Source: Silanimonas sp044377035
Lineage (GTDB): Bacteria; Pseudomonadota; Gammaproteobacteria; Xanthomonadales; Xanthomonadaceae
Assembly (NCBI RefSeq): GCF_044377035.1
Contig: NZ_JBILJW010000013.1
Coordinates: 41,762-105,761 of the forward strand
Length of the DNA: 64,000 nt
Direction: 5' to 3'
Shown: positions 46,439 through 54,712 of the stretch, piece after piece
Position numbering within the stretch: the stretch's first letter is position 1
Layout of the letters: every line of letters begins with the position of its first letter
Notes under the pieces: model-generated
Seen by the model: the letters and a program-made list of their open reading frames with translations, nothing else
What the model was told of the DNA's origin: nothing
Database searches by the model: none
Program-made: the position numbers and the translations under genes

Positions 46439-47367
46439 GCCCGTCGAGCCCGTTGACGAAGGGCCCCGTACTGCTCGTCGGTGCCGACGGCCAGCTCGGC
46501 ACCGAGTTGCGGAAGGCCTTAGCCGCGCGCGGCATCGCGCCGGTGATGAGTTCGCTGCAGGGGACGCTGCCCGACGGAGGTAAGGTGCATGCCTGCGACC
46601 TGTCGACGCCCGGCGCGATTGCGGCGCTGGTACGCGAGGTCGCGCCGGCCGTGGTCCTCAACGCCGCTGCCTACACGGCGGTCGATCGCGCCGAATCCGA
46701 GGCCGACCTCGCGCGCCGTATCAATGCGACAGCGGTGGGCGAGCTCGGCGAGGCGGCGAAGGCCATCGGCGCCACCGTCGTGCACTACTCCACTGATTAC
46801 GTCTTTGCCGGCGACGGCATGCGGCCGTACCGCGAGGACGACGCGCCGGGCCCGATGTCGGTCTACGGCCGGACCAAACTGGAAGGCGAGCAGGCGCTGG
46901 CGGCCAGCGGCGCCGACGCCGTGACCTTCCGCCTCGCTTGGGTGTACGCCGCGCACAGCGCGAACTTCCTCCGCACCATGCTGCGCGTGGGCGCGGAGCG
47001 CGACCATCTGCGGGTCGTCGTCGACCAGATCGGCGCACCGACGCCGGCGCACTGGATCGCGGAAGGCTCCTTGAAGGCCCTCGAAGCCGGCGCGCGCGGG
47101 CTCTACCACCTCGCGCCGCAGGGCCAGACCAGCTGGCACACCTACGCCGAAGCGATCTTCGCCGGCGCCGTTTCGCGCGGCCTGTTGGCGAAGGCACCGT
47201 CGGTCGAAGCCATCCCGTCGAGCGCCTATCCGACGCCCGCCGCACGCCCCGCGTGGTCGGTGCTAGACAGCGGCAAGCTGCAGCGCGATGCCGTTGTGCA
47301 ACTGCCGGACTGGCGACAGGGCCTCGACGAGGTGCTCGACCAGCTCGCCGCCGCCGCGACGCGCTGA
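46435..47367 (+). CDS. rmlD: dTDP-4-dehydrorhamnose reductase
   Basis: Last step of dTDP-rhamnose synthesis. A 310-residue reductase from ATG 46435: LLVGADGQLGTELRKAL, VLNAAAYTAVDRAESEADL, VHYSTDYVFAGDG, the YxxxK in SVYGRTKLEGEQAL, FRLAWVYAAHSANFLRTML and VVDQIGAPTPAHWIA. The active-site region and length are normal. It closes the rmlBACD operon and is followed 22 bp later by an ATP-grasp gene. Confidence 0.96.
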   Translation: MSPSSPLTKGPVLLVGADGQLGTELRKALAARGIAPVMSSLQGTLPDGGKVHACDLSTPGAIAALVREVAPAVVLNAAAYTAVDRAESEADLARRINATAVGELGEAAKAIGATVVHYSTDYVFAGDGMRPYREDDAPGPMSVYGRTKLEGEQALAASGADAVTFRLAWVYAAHSANFLRTMLRVGAERDHLRVVVDQIGAPTPAHWIAEGSLKALEAGARGLYHLAPQGQTSWHTYAEAIFAGAVSRGLLAKAPSVEAIPSSAYPTPAARPAWSVLDSGKLQRDAVVQLPDWRQGLDEVLDQLAAAATR

Positions 47368-47389
47368 TCGCTCTGCTCGAGGACCCCTC

Positions 47390-48250
47390 ATGCGCATCGC
47401 CCTCGCCACCGCCATCGCCGCCTTCGCGCTCGACGACGACCTGCCGCCGCTGCTCGACGCGCTTCGCGCGCGCGGCCACGTGGCAGAAGCCGTGGCTTGG
47501 GACGACCCGACCGTATCGTGGTCGCGCTTCGACCTCGTGCTGCTGCGTTCGACGTGGAACTACACCGAGTGCCCCGCCGAGTTCCTGCACTGGTGCGAAC
47601 GCGTCGCCGCAGCCACCCGCTTGCTGAATCCGCCAGCGATCGTGCGCTGGAACACCGACAAGCGTTACCTCTCGGACCTCGCCTCGAAGGGCGTGCCGGT
47701 GATCCCCGCGCACTTCCTTGCCCCGGGCGACGATCCGGCCTCGTTCCCAGCGCATGCCGAGTTCGTGGTGAAGCCCTGTATCGGCGCCGGCTCGCGCGAC
47801 ACCCAGCGCTACACCGCGCCGAACCGCCAAGCTGCCATCACCCACGCCAAGCGACTGCTCGACGCCGGCCGCCACGTGCTGGTGCAGCCCTACCTCGAGG
47901 CCGTGGATACCGCTGGCGAAACCGCCCTGCTGTTCTTCGCGGGGCGCTTCTCGCACGCCATCCGCAAGGGCCCGCTGCTGCAACGCGATGGCGCGGCGAC
48001 CGCGGCGCTGTTCGCGCCCGAAGCCATCACGCCGCGCGCGCCCTCATCGGCGGAAATCGAGGTGGCGCACCGTGCGCTGGCGGCGATTCCCGGGGGCGCA
48101 CCGCTCTATGCGCGCGTCGACCTGCTGCCTTCGGCCGACGGCCCGCAGTTGCTGGAACTCGAACTCACCGAGCCCTCGCTGTTCTTCGACCATGCGCCCG
48201 GCTCGGCCGAGCGCTTCGTGGCGGCGATCGAATCGACGCTCGCCGGCTGA
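47390..48250 (+). CDS. ATP-grasp domain protein of unknown substrate
   Basis: A 286-residue protein from ATG 47390. The N-terminal part resembles the pre-ATP-grasp fold of uncharacterised RimK/glutathione synthetase-like proteins (RIALATAIAAFALDDDLPPLL, then LVLLRSTWNYTECPAEFLHW). The ATP-grasp part has WNTDKRYLSDLASKGVPVIPAHFL, FVVKPCIGAGSRDTQRY, HVLVQPYLEAV, GETALLFFAGRFSHAIRKGP and the C-terminal LLELELTEPSLFFDHAPGSAERF, where the E/N metal ligands would lie. Such enzymes ligate a carboxylate to an amine or thiol. It lies directly behind rmlD on the same strand, so a role in glycan or amino-acid modification is possible but not shown. Confidence 0.75.
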   Translation: MRIALATAIAAFALDDDLPPLLDALRARGHVAEAVAWDDPTVSWSRFDLVLLRSTWNYTECPAEFLHWCERVAAATRLLNPPAIVRWNTDKRYLSDLASKGVPVIPAHFLAPGDDPASFPAHAEFVVKPCIGAGSRDTQRYTAPNRQAAITHAKRLLDAGRHVLVQPYLEAVDTAGETALLFFAGRFSHAIRKGPLLQRDGAATAALFAPEAITPRAPSSAEIEVAHRALAAIPGGAPLYARVDLLPSADGPQLLELELTEPSLFFDHAPGSAERFVAAIESTLAG

Positions 48251-48262
48251 GCCGGCGCGCCC

Positions 48263-50125
48263 TCAGCCGCCGATCGCGTCGATCACCCGCTGCGCCAGCG
48301 CTTCCGGGGTCGCTTGCGTGGTGTCGAGGCGCAGGTCCGGCGCCTCGGGACGCTCGTAGGGCGCGTTGATGCCGGTGAAGTTCGGGATCTTCCCGGCCCG
48401 CGCCTTGGCGTAGAGGCCCTTCACGTCACGCGATTCGCAGACCGCCAGCGGCGTGTCGACAAAGACCTCGAGGAACTCGCCCGGCGCGTACAGGCTGCGT
48501 GCCGTCTCGCGCTCGCGGGCGTAGGGCGCGATGAAACTCACCAGCACCACGAGCCCCGCATCGACCATCAGCTTCGCGACTTCCGCCACGCGCCGAAGAT
48601 TCTCGACGCGGTCCGCCTCGGTGAATCCGAGGTCGCGATTGAGCCCATGGCGCACGTTGTCGCCGTCGAGCACGTAGGTGTGCCGGCCCTGCGCCACCAA
48701 GCCACGCTCGACGAGATTGGCGATCGTCGACTTGCCCGAACCCGACAGGCCGGTGAACCACACGCAGCGCGGCGTCTGGCCCTTCTGCGCGGCACGCACG
48801 GCCTTGTCGACGCTGAAGGCCTGCCAATGGACGTTCTCGCCACGGCGCAGGCCATGGCGCACCACGCCGGCGCCGGCGGTAGCGTTCGTCAGCCGGTCGA
48901 CGAGGATGAAGCCGCCGAGCGCACGGGACTCGGCGTAGGTCGCCAGCGGGATCGGCGAGGCGAGGCTCAGCTTCACCAGCCCGACGTCGTTCATCGCCAG
49001 CTGCTTCGCGGCCTCGTGCGCCTGCGTGTTGACCTCGATACGGTGGCTGATCTCGGTGACCGTCGCGGCCACCTCGCGCGTGCCGATGCGCAGCCAGTAC
49101 CCGCGCCCCGGCACGAGCGGCGCCTCGTCCATCCACACCACGTGCGCCACGAACTGGTCGCTCACCGGCAACGGCGAGGCGGCCGCGCTGATGACATCGC
49201 CGCGCGACACGTCGCGCTCGCGGTCGAGCGTGACGACGACCGCTTGGCCGGCCTCGGCCGCTTCGACCTCGCGGCCACCGGCCAGCACGCGCTCGACACG
49301 CGCCTCGACGTTGGAAGGCTGCACGCGAACGGTGTCGCCCGGTGCGAGTCGGCCCTGCGCGATGGTGCCTGCGTAACCGCGGAAGTCGGAATCCGGGCGC
49401 AGCACCAGTTGCACCGGCAAGCGCACCGCCCCGTCGACGTCCAGTGCCGGAATTGGCGCCGCCTCGAGGTGTTCGAGCAGGGTCGGGCCGACGTACCAGG
49501 CCGCGTCACCGCGGCGAGTCAGGTTGTCGCCAGCCAGTGCGGACACCGGCACCGCCTGCACGCATTCGATGCCGACCGCCTCGGCCAGCGCGGCGTACTC
49601 GGCGCGGATCGCCTCGAACACGCCCTCGTTCCAGCCGACGAGGTCCATCTTGTTCACCGCGAGGAGGACCTGCTTCACGCCCAGCAGCGCGCAGATCCAG
49701 CTGTGACGGCGCGTCTGCGGCAGTACGCCCTTGCGCGCATCGACGAGCACGATGGCGAGGTCGGCCGTCGAGGCGCCCGTGGCCATGTTGCGCGTGTACT
49801 GCTCATGGCCCGGGCAGTCGGCGACGATGAAGTGCCGCTTCGGCGAACTGAAGTAACGGTAGGCCACGTCGATGGTGATGCCCTGCTCGCGCTCGGCGGC
49901 GAGGCCGTCGACCAGCAGGGCGAAATCGAGCGCCTCGCCCTGCGTGCCGTGCTTCGCCGAATCGCGGGCCAGCGCCGCCATCTGGTCGTCGCTGGCCTGG
50001 CGGGTGTCGTGCAGCAGGCGGCCGATGAGCGTGCTCTTGCCGTCGTCGACGCTGCCGCAGGTGATGAAGCGCAGGCGACCCATGGGCATCGAGGCATTGG
50101 GTTCTTGGGGCACGGCAGGGTCCAT
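48263..50125 (-). CDS. Sulfate adenylyltransferase subunit 1 / APS kinase fusion (CysNC), copy 2
   Basis: A 620-residue NodQ/CysNC-type fusion. The CysN half has LRFITCGSVDDGKSTLIGRL, DCPGHEQYTRNM and NKMDL. The APS kinase half has GLSGSGKSTIANLVERGL, LDGDNVRHGLNRDLGF, DTPLAVCESRDVKGLYAKA and the intact substrate loop NFTGINAPYE. Both activities should be functional, giving PAPS. Unlike copy 1 it is the last gene of manC-cysD2-GT2-gtrA-cysNC2, with the gtrA stop directly before its ATG. By analogy with nodPQ and raxPQ it may feed a sulfotransferase; none is visible in the window. Confidence 0.94.
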   Translation of the reverse strand: MDPAVPQEPNASMPMGRLRFITCGSVDDGKSTLIGRLLHDTRQASDDQMAALARDSAKHGTQGEALDFALLVDGLAAEREQGITIDVAYRYFSSPKRHFIVADCPGHEQYTRNMATGASTADLAIVLVDARKGVLPQTRRHSWICALLGVKQVLLAVNKMDLVGWNEGVFEAIRAEYAALAEAVGIECVQAVPVSALAGDNLTRRGDAAWYVGPTLLEHLEAAPIPALDVDGAVRLPVQLVLRPDSDFRGYAGTIAQGRLAPGDTVRVQPSNVEARVERVLAGGREVEAAEAGQAVVVTLDRERDVSRGDVISAAASPLPVSDQFVAHVVWMDEAPLVPGRGYWLRIGTREVAATVTEISHRIEVNTQAHEAAKQLAMNDVGLVKLSLASPIPLATYAESRALGGFILVDRLTNATAGAGVVRHGLRRGENVHWQAFSVDKAVRAAQKGQTPRCVWFTGLSGSGKSTIANLVERGLVAQGRHTYVLDGDNVRHGLNRDLGFTEADRVENLRRVAEVAKLMVDAGLVVLVSFIAPYARERETARSLYAPGEFLEVFVDTPLAVCESRDVKGLYAKARAGKIPNFTGINAPYERPEAPDLRLDTTQATPEALAQRVIDAIGG

Positions 50126-50506
50126 TCAGCGATAGATCCAACGACGGGAAACAACGAAGCCAGCCGCGGCCAGAAGGGCGTCGATCATCGGCTTCGCCAC
50201 CCAGGCGAGTCCCAACGATCCGTGCTCCTCCACAGCGCTGAGGGCGACCGTGCCGAGCGCCGTCAGGGCGCACCAGATCGCGGCGAAACGCGGCAGCGAT
50301 CGCCCCACGCGCCAGGGGCGGTCCGGCGACTGGAAGGTGTAGCGGCCGTTCAGCGCAAACCCCATCAGCGCGGCCGACGCACGGGACACCACGTTCGCCA
50401 CGGCGACCGGCGCACCGAAGGCCGTCAAGGCGACGAACAGACCGGCGTCGAGGACCAACTGGGCCAGTCCGACGATCACATATAGCGGAACCTGGCGACG
50501 CAGCAC
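50126..50506 (-). CDS. GtrA-like membrane flippase
   Basis: A 126-residue protein with four hydrophobic segments (PLYVIVGLAQLVLDAGLFVAL, VAVANVVSRASAALMGFAL, FAAIWCALTALGTVAL, MIDALLAAAGFVVSRRWIYR), the GtrA/DPMS type. The NGRYTFQ motif after the second helix and the final SRRWIY are diagnostic. GtrA proteins are thought to flip polyprenyl-phosphate sugars made by a paired GT2 enzyme. GTG 50506 is the likely start, 7 bp after the GT2 stop; a longer frame overlaps that gene. Its DNA is less GC-rich than the flanking cys genes. Confidence 0.88.
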   Translation of the reverse strand: MLRRQVPLYVIVGLAQLVLDAGLFVALTAFGAPVAVANVVSRASAALMGFALNGRYTFQSPDRPWRVGRSLPRFAAIWCALTALGTVALSAVEEHGSLGLAWVAKPMIDALLAAAGFVVSRRWIYR

Positions 50507-50513
50507 GGCCGGA

Positions 50514-51485
50514 CTATCGACGGCGCTGGCGCGGCAGCATCGGCCACACGGCGCGGGAGGGCACACCAGCCATGTCATAGCCGATGAACGACAGGAGTAG
50601 CTGAAACCCCATCACTGCCGGCAGCGCGGCGAGCATCACCGTACCCAGCGGCGCCGTGATGCCGGCTTTCGCATGCCACCACCACTGCCATCCGCCGAAG
50701 CCGATGGCGAACAGCAACAGCAACAACCCGGCAAGCAGTTGCAAGGAGGCGATAGACAAGTCGCGCAGGAAATAGTTGTAGCCAAGTCGCTTCACGAAGT
50801 TCCGCAGATGCTTCCAGGCGAACTCGCCGAGGATGGCCAAAGGACGCAGACCGCTGGACTGATCACCGTAACGGGCGTCCATCGGCACATCGACAACGAC
50901 CGCTCGGATCGTGCCGAGGCGGAACAGCAGGTCGGACTCGAAAAAATAGCGTGCGCTCACGCGCTCCATCGGCACCCACTCCAGCACGCGCGCATGGATC
51001 GCCGTGTAGCCGTTGGTCGGATCAAACACGTTCCAGTAACCCGTGCTGGCCTTGGCCAGAAAGCTCAGGCCCAAGTTCCCCAAGCGACGGACCAGGGGCA
51101 TGTGATCGATATTGCCGAGATCCCAGAAGCGGTTGCCCTTTGCATAATCCGCATGGCCCGCCACGACGGGCGCCACCAGCTGCGGCAGCAGCGCCGGGTC
51201 CATCTGGCCATCCCCGTCGATCTTGACGATCACGTCGGCCCCGTCGTCGATGGCACGGCGGTAGCCCGCCATCGTCGCCCCACCCACGCCGAGATTCGCC
51301 GGATTGAACAGCACCTCGACGCGCGGATCGACCACGCTCTCGCGAACGAGGCGACCACTGCCTTCCGGGCACGCGTCATCGACACAGTAGATCCGCTCGA
51401 CCTCGGGCCCGATGCGGGCGAGCACGTCGAGCACCTGCCCGGCAACGCGGTAGCAGGGAATGACGATGGCGATCCGCGCGTTCAG
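50514..51485 (-). CDS. Glycosyltransferase family 2, polyprenyl-phosphate sugar synthase type with C-terminal membrane helices
   Basis: An inner-membrane GT2 enzyme. The catalytic domain has IAIVIPCYRV, IYCVDDACPEGSG, NLGVGGATMAGYRRA, the metal-binding VIVKIDGDGQMDP and FDPTNGYTAIHA; two TM segments follow (about residues 240-265 and 275-300). With the adjacent GtrA it resembles GtrB/dolichyl-phosphate mannose synthase pairs. No ATG or GTG precedes the essential first strand. The first GTG, at 51434, would delete IAIVIPCYRV. A CTG at 51485 lies 7 bases after AGGAGG (51493-51498) and gives LNARIAIVIPCY, so CTG initiation overlapping the cysD2 stop is proposed. GC content is lower than in cysD2 and cysNC2. 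Confidence 0.88.
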   Translation of the reverse strand: MNARIAIVIPCYRVAGQVLDVLARIGPEVERIYCVDDACPEGSGRLVRESVVDPRVEVLFNPANLGVGGATMAGYRRAIDDGADVIVKIDGDGQMDPALLPQLVAPVVAGHADYAKGNRFWDLGNIDHMPLVRRLGNLGLSFLAKASTGYWNVFDPTNGYTAIHARVLEWVPMERVSARYFFESDLLFRLGTIRAVVVDVPMDARYGDQSSGLRPLAILGEFAWKHLRNFVKRLGYNYFLRDLSIASLQLLAGLLLLLFAIGFGGWQWWWHAKAGITAPLGTVMLAALPAVMGFQLLLSFIGYDMAGVPSRAVWPMLPRQRRR

Positions 51486-52381
51486 AAGTAGCCCTCCTGC
51501 TTCTTCTTCTCCATCGAATCGCCCGGCGCGTGGTCGATCACCCGGCCCTGCCGCTCGGAGGTCGTCGCGCTTTCCAGTTCAGCGATGATCTTCCCGACCG
51601 TGTCGGCCTCCGATTCGACCCCGCCCGTGAACGGCCAGCAGCCCAAGGTGCGGAAGCGCACTTTGCGCAGCACTTCGCGTTCACTCTCGCGCAGCGGCAT
51701 GCGTGCGTCGTCGCGCATCAGAAGCACGCCGTCGCGCTCCAGGATGGGCCGCTCCCGAGCAAAATACAGGGTCGGCAGCTCGATGCCCTCGCGCTCGATG
51801 TAGCGCCACACGTCCATCTCGGTCCAATTCGAGAGCGGGAAGGCGCGGACGCTCTCGCCGGGATGGACGCGCCCGTTGTACTGGTTCCACAGCTCAGGCC
51901 GCTGGGCCTTGGGCTCCCAGCGCAGCGCCGCGTTGCGGAAGCTGAAGATGCGCTCCTTGGCACGCGACTTCTCCTCGTCACGCCTTGCGCCACCAATCGC
52001 GCAGTCGTAGCCGCCCAAGGCCAGGGCCTGCTTGAGCCCCTGCGTGCGCATCACATCGGTGTGCACTGAAACGCCGTGCACGAAGGGATCGATACCGGCG
52101 GCCACGCCCTCGGCATTCACGTGCACGCGCAATTCGACGCCATAACGCGCTGGCACGGCATCGCGGAAACGGTAGGTCTCGGCGAACTCGAAGGTGCTGT
52201 CGATGTGCAGCAGCGGGATCGGCGGCGGCGCGGGCGCGAAGGCCTTGACCAGCAGGTGCAGCAAGGTGGTGCTGTCCTTGCCGATGGAATACAGCAGCAC
52301 CGGGTTGCGGAACTGCGCCGCGACCTCGCGGAGCACGTGGATGGCCTCGGCCTCCAGCCGGTCGAGGTGGCTCAACGGCAT
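51482..52381 (-). CDS. Sulfate adenylyltransferase subunit 2 (CysD), copy 2
   Basis: A 299-residue protein of exactly the same length as copy 1 and closely related to it, with the same motifs (LLYSIGKDSTTLLHLLVKAF, HIDSTFEFAETYRFRD, GGARRDEEKSRAKERIFSFR, TLGCWPFTGGVES, ATTSERQGRVID). Many conservative differences are spread along the chain, so it is not a recent duplicate. It lies 9 bp after manC and overlaps the following GT2 gene by 4 bp. With CysNC2 it would form a second ATP sulfurylase dedicated, by position, to the polysaccharide region. Confidence 0.95.
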   Translation of the reverse strand: MPLSHLDRLEAEAIHVLREVAAQFRNPVLLYSIGKDSTTLLHLLVKAFAPAPPPIPLLHIDSTFEFAETYRFRDAVPARYGVELRVHVNAEGVAAGIDPFVHGVSVHTDVMRTQGLKQALALGGYDCAIGGARRDEEKSRAKERIFSFRNAALRWEPKAQRPELWNQYNGRVHPGESVRAFPLSNWTEMDVWRYIEREGIELPTLYFARERPILERDGVLLMRDDARMPLRESEREVLRKVRFRTLGCWPFTGGVESEADTVGKIIAELESATTSERQGRVIDHAPGDSMEKKKQEGYF

Positions 52382-52390
52382 GGGCAGGCC

Positions 52391-53806
52391 TTACGCATGC
52401 CGGCCGTAGACGTCGTCGAGGCGCACGATGTCGTCCTCGCCGAGGTAGTCGCCGCTCTGCACCTCGATCAACGCCAGCGGCTCGGTGCCGGGGTTGCGCA
52501 AGCGATGCACACTCCCTTTCGGAATGTACGTGCTCTGGTTCTTCTCCAAGCGGAAGACGCGCTCGTCGCAGGTGACCTCGGCCACGCCGTCGACGACGAT
52601 CCAATGCTCGGCGCGGTGGGCGTGCTTCTGCAGGCTGAGGCTCGCGCCGGGCTTTACGACAATGCGCTTGACCTGGAAATGCTCGCCCTTGTCGACGCTG
52701 TCGTAGTGGCCCCACGGCCGGTACACCTGCCGGTGGTTCACGTGCTCGCCGCGGCCGGCAGCCTTCAGCGAATCGACGATCGCCTTGACGTCCTGCACGC
52801 GGTCGCGGTGCGCGACCAGCGTGGCGTCCGGCGTATCGACGATGACGAGGTCGCGCACGCCGACGGTGGCGATCAGGTGGTCGCCCACGGCATGCAGCAG
52901 GCAATCGCGAGTGTCGCGGGCCACGACGTCGCCGGTGACGACGTTGCCCTGCGCGTCCTGCGGACCGATCGCCCAGAGCGCGCTCCAGGAACCGATGTCG
53001 TTCCAGTCGCAATCCACCGGCACCACGGCGGCGCGGCGGGTCTTCTCCATCACCGCGTAGTCGATCGAATCCGACGGCGAGGCGGCGAAGGCCTCGCGGT
53101 CGACGCGGATGAAGTCGAGGTCGGCCTTCGCCTGCGCCATGGCGGCGCGGGCTGCGGCCAGCATGGCCGGCGCGTGCTCCGCGAGCTCCTCGAGGTAACG
53201 GTCGGCGCGGAACAGGAAGATGCCGGCGTTCCAGACGTAGCGGCCGTCGGCAAGGTAGGCGTGGGCGGTGGCGGCGTCGGGCTTCTCGACGAACCGCTCG
53301 ACAGCGAACACGCCCTCGTCCAGCGGCCCGCCGCAGCGGATGTAGCCGTAGCCGGTGTGGGCTTCGGTCGGCGCGATGCCGAAGGTGACCAGCGCGCCAG
53401 CCGCGGCCTGCGCGCGGGCCTTCTGCACGGCGGCCACCCAGCGCTCCGGAGCGCCGATGCGGTGGTCGGCCGGCAGCACCAGCAGCAGCGCGGCCGGGTC
53501 GCGCTCGGCCACCTGCAAGGCGGCCAACGCGATGGCCGGGGCGGTGTTGCGGGCCAAGGGTTCGAGAACGAGGGCCCGCGGCGTGACGCCGATGGCCTGC
53601 AGCTGCTCGCCGGCGAGGAAGCGGTGGTCGTCGCTGGCCACCACCAGCGGGGCGGTGGCGCCGGGCACGCCGGCAGCCCGCTTCACGGTCTGCTGGAACA
53701 GGGTGTCGGCGCCGGCCAGGGCCAGGAACTGCTTGGGCAGGTTCTGCCGGGACAGCGGCCACAGCCGGGTGCCGCTGCCGCCGCTGAGGATGACCGGGAC
53801 GATCAT
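52391..53806 (-). CDS. manC: Mannose-1-phosphate guanylyltransferase / mannose-6-phosphate isomerase
   Basis: A 471-residue type II bifunctional enzyme of GDP-mannose synthesis (XanB/AlgA/ManC). The N-terminal nucleotidyltransferase has PVILSGGSGTRLWPLSRQNL, LEPLARNTAPAIALAAL, LLVLPADHRI and ERFVEKPD. The C-terminal cupin has YRPWGHYDSVD, VKRIVVKPGASLSLQKH, HRAEHWIVVDGVAEV and STYIPKGSVHRLRNPG. ATG 53806 gives the standard start. It opens the minus-strand operon that continues with cysD2, GT2, gtrA and cysNC2, and is divergent from etfB. Confidence 0.96.
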   Translation of the reverse strand: MIVPVILSGGSGTRLWPLSRQNLPKQFLALAGADTLFQQTVKRAAGVPGATAPLVVASDDHRFLAGEQLQAIGVTPRALVLEPLARNTAPAIALAALQVAERDPAALLLVLPADHRIGAPERWVAAVQKARAQAAAGALVTFGIAPTEAHTGYGYIRCGGPLDEGVFAVERFVEKPDAATAHAYLADGRYVWNAGIFLFRADRYLEELAEHAPAMLAAARAAMAQAKADLDFIRVDREAFAASPSDSIDYAVMEKTRRAAVVPVDCDWNDIGSWSALWAIGPQDAQGNVVTGDVVARDTRDCLLHAVGDHLIATVGVRDLVIVDTPDATLVAHRDRVQDVKAIVDSLKAAGRGEHVNHRQVYRPWGHYDSVDKGEHFQVKRIVVKPGASLSLQKHAHRAEHWIVVDGVAEVTCDERVFRLEKNQSTYIPKGSVHRLRNPGTEPLALIEVQSGDYLGEDDIVRLDDVYGRHA

Positions 53807-53895
53807 GCGCGCATCACGAGGTTCGAAGGCCCGCAAGGATACCGCGCCGGGCCCGGCTCCCGGCCGTTGAAGTCCTGAACACGGGGGTTTCCGGC

Positions 53896-53901
53896 TAAAA
53901 T
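53896..53901 (+). promoter_or_regulatory. Probable -10 element (TAAAAT) for etfBA
   Basis: TAAAAT lies 57 bp upstream of the etfB ATG in the divergent region between manC and etfB. No -35 box was found at the usual spacing. Confidence 0.4.
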
Positions 53902-53958
53902 CGGCGGGCTTCCCTTCCACCGGCCGATGCGTCGCCCCGGCCCGAACCGAGTGCCCCC

Positions 53959-54705
53959 ATGAAGATCCTCGTCGCCTACAAGCGGGTGGTGGACTACAAC
54001 GTCCGCATCCAGGTCAAGCCGGACGGTTCCGGCGTCGTCACCGAGGGCGTCAAGCTCTCGCCGAACCCCTTCGACGACATCGCGCTCGAAGAAGCCCTGC
54101 GCCTGCGCGAGAAGGGCATCGCCACGGAAGTGATCGTCGCGACGATCGCGCCGGCCGACGCCCAGGCCCACCTGCGCAACGGCCTCGCCATGGGCGCCAA
54201 CCGCGCCATCCACATCGTCACCGACAGCGCCGTGCAACCGCTCACCGCCGCCCGCGCCCTGCTCAAGCTGGTCGAGAAGGAGCAGCCCGGCATCGTCATC
54301 CTCGGCAAGCAGGCCATCGACGACGACAGCAGCCAGACCGGCCAGATGCTCGCCACGCTGTGGGGCCGCCCGCAGGCCACCTTCGCCTCGAAGGTCGAGG
54401 TCGCCGGTGATGTCGCCACGGTGATCCGCGAAGTTGACGCCGGCCTCGAGACCCTCGAAGTCGACCTGCCGGCCGTCATCACCACCGACCTGCGCTTGAA
54501 CGAACCGCGCTTCATCAAGCTGCCGGACATCATGAAGGCAAAGAGCAAGCCGCTCGAAACCCTGCAGCTCGCCGACCTCGGCGTCGAAGCCGCGGATTTC
54601 CTGCAGACCACCCACTTCGCCCCGCCGCCGAAGCGCACGAAGGGCGTGATGGTGAAGGACGTCGCCGAACTGGTGGCGCTGCTGAAGCAGAAGGGCCTGG
54701 CGTAA
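53959..54705 (+). CDS. etfB: Electron transfer flavoprotein subunit beta
   Basis: A 248-residue subunit of the soluble ETF that collects electrons from acyl-CoA and other dehydrogenases. It starts MKILVAYKRVVDYNVRIQV and contains NPFDDIALEEALRLREKG, LGKQAIDDDSSQTGQMLA (AMP-binding loop), LPAVITTDLRLNEPRF and KPLETLQLADLGV. It is followed 7 bp later by etfA. EtfBA deliver to EtfD, coded at 42263-43864. Confidence 0.97.
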   Translation: MKILVAYKRVVDYNVRIQVKPDGSGVVTEGVKLSPNPFDDIALEEALRLREKGIATEVIVATIAPADAQAHLRNGLAMGANRAIHIVTDSAVQPLTAARALLKLVEKEQPGIVILGKQAIDDDSSQTGQMLATLWGRPQATFASKVEVAGDVATVIREVDAGLETLEVDLPAVITTDLRLNEPRFIKLPDIMKAKSKPLETLQLADLGVEAADFLQTTHFAPPPKRTKGVMVKDVAELVALLKQKGLA

Positions 54706-54712
54706 GGAGCCG

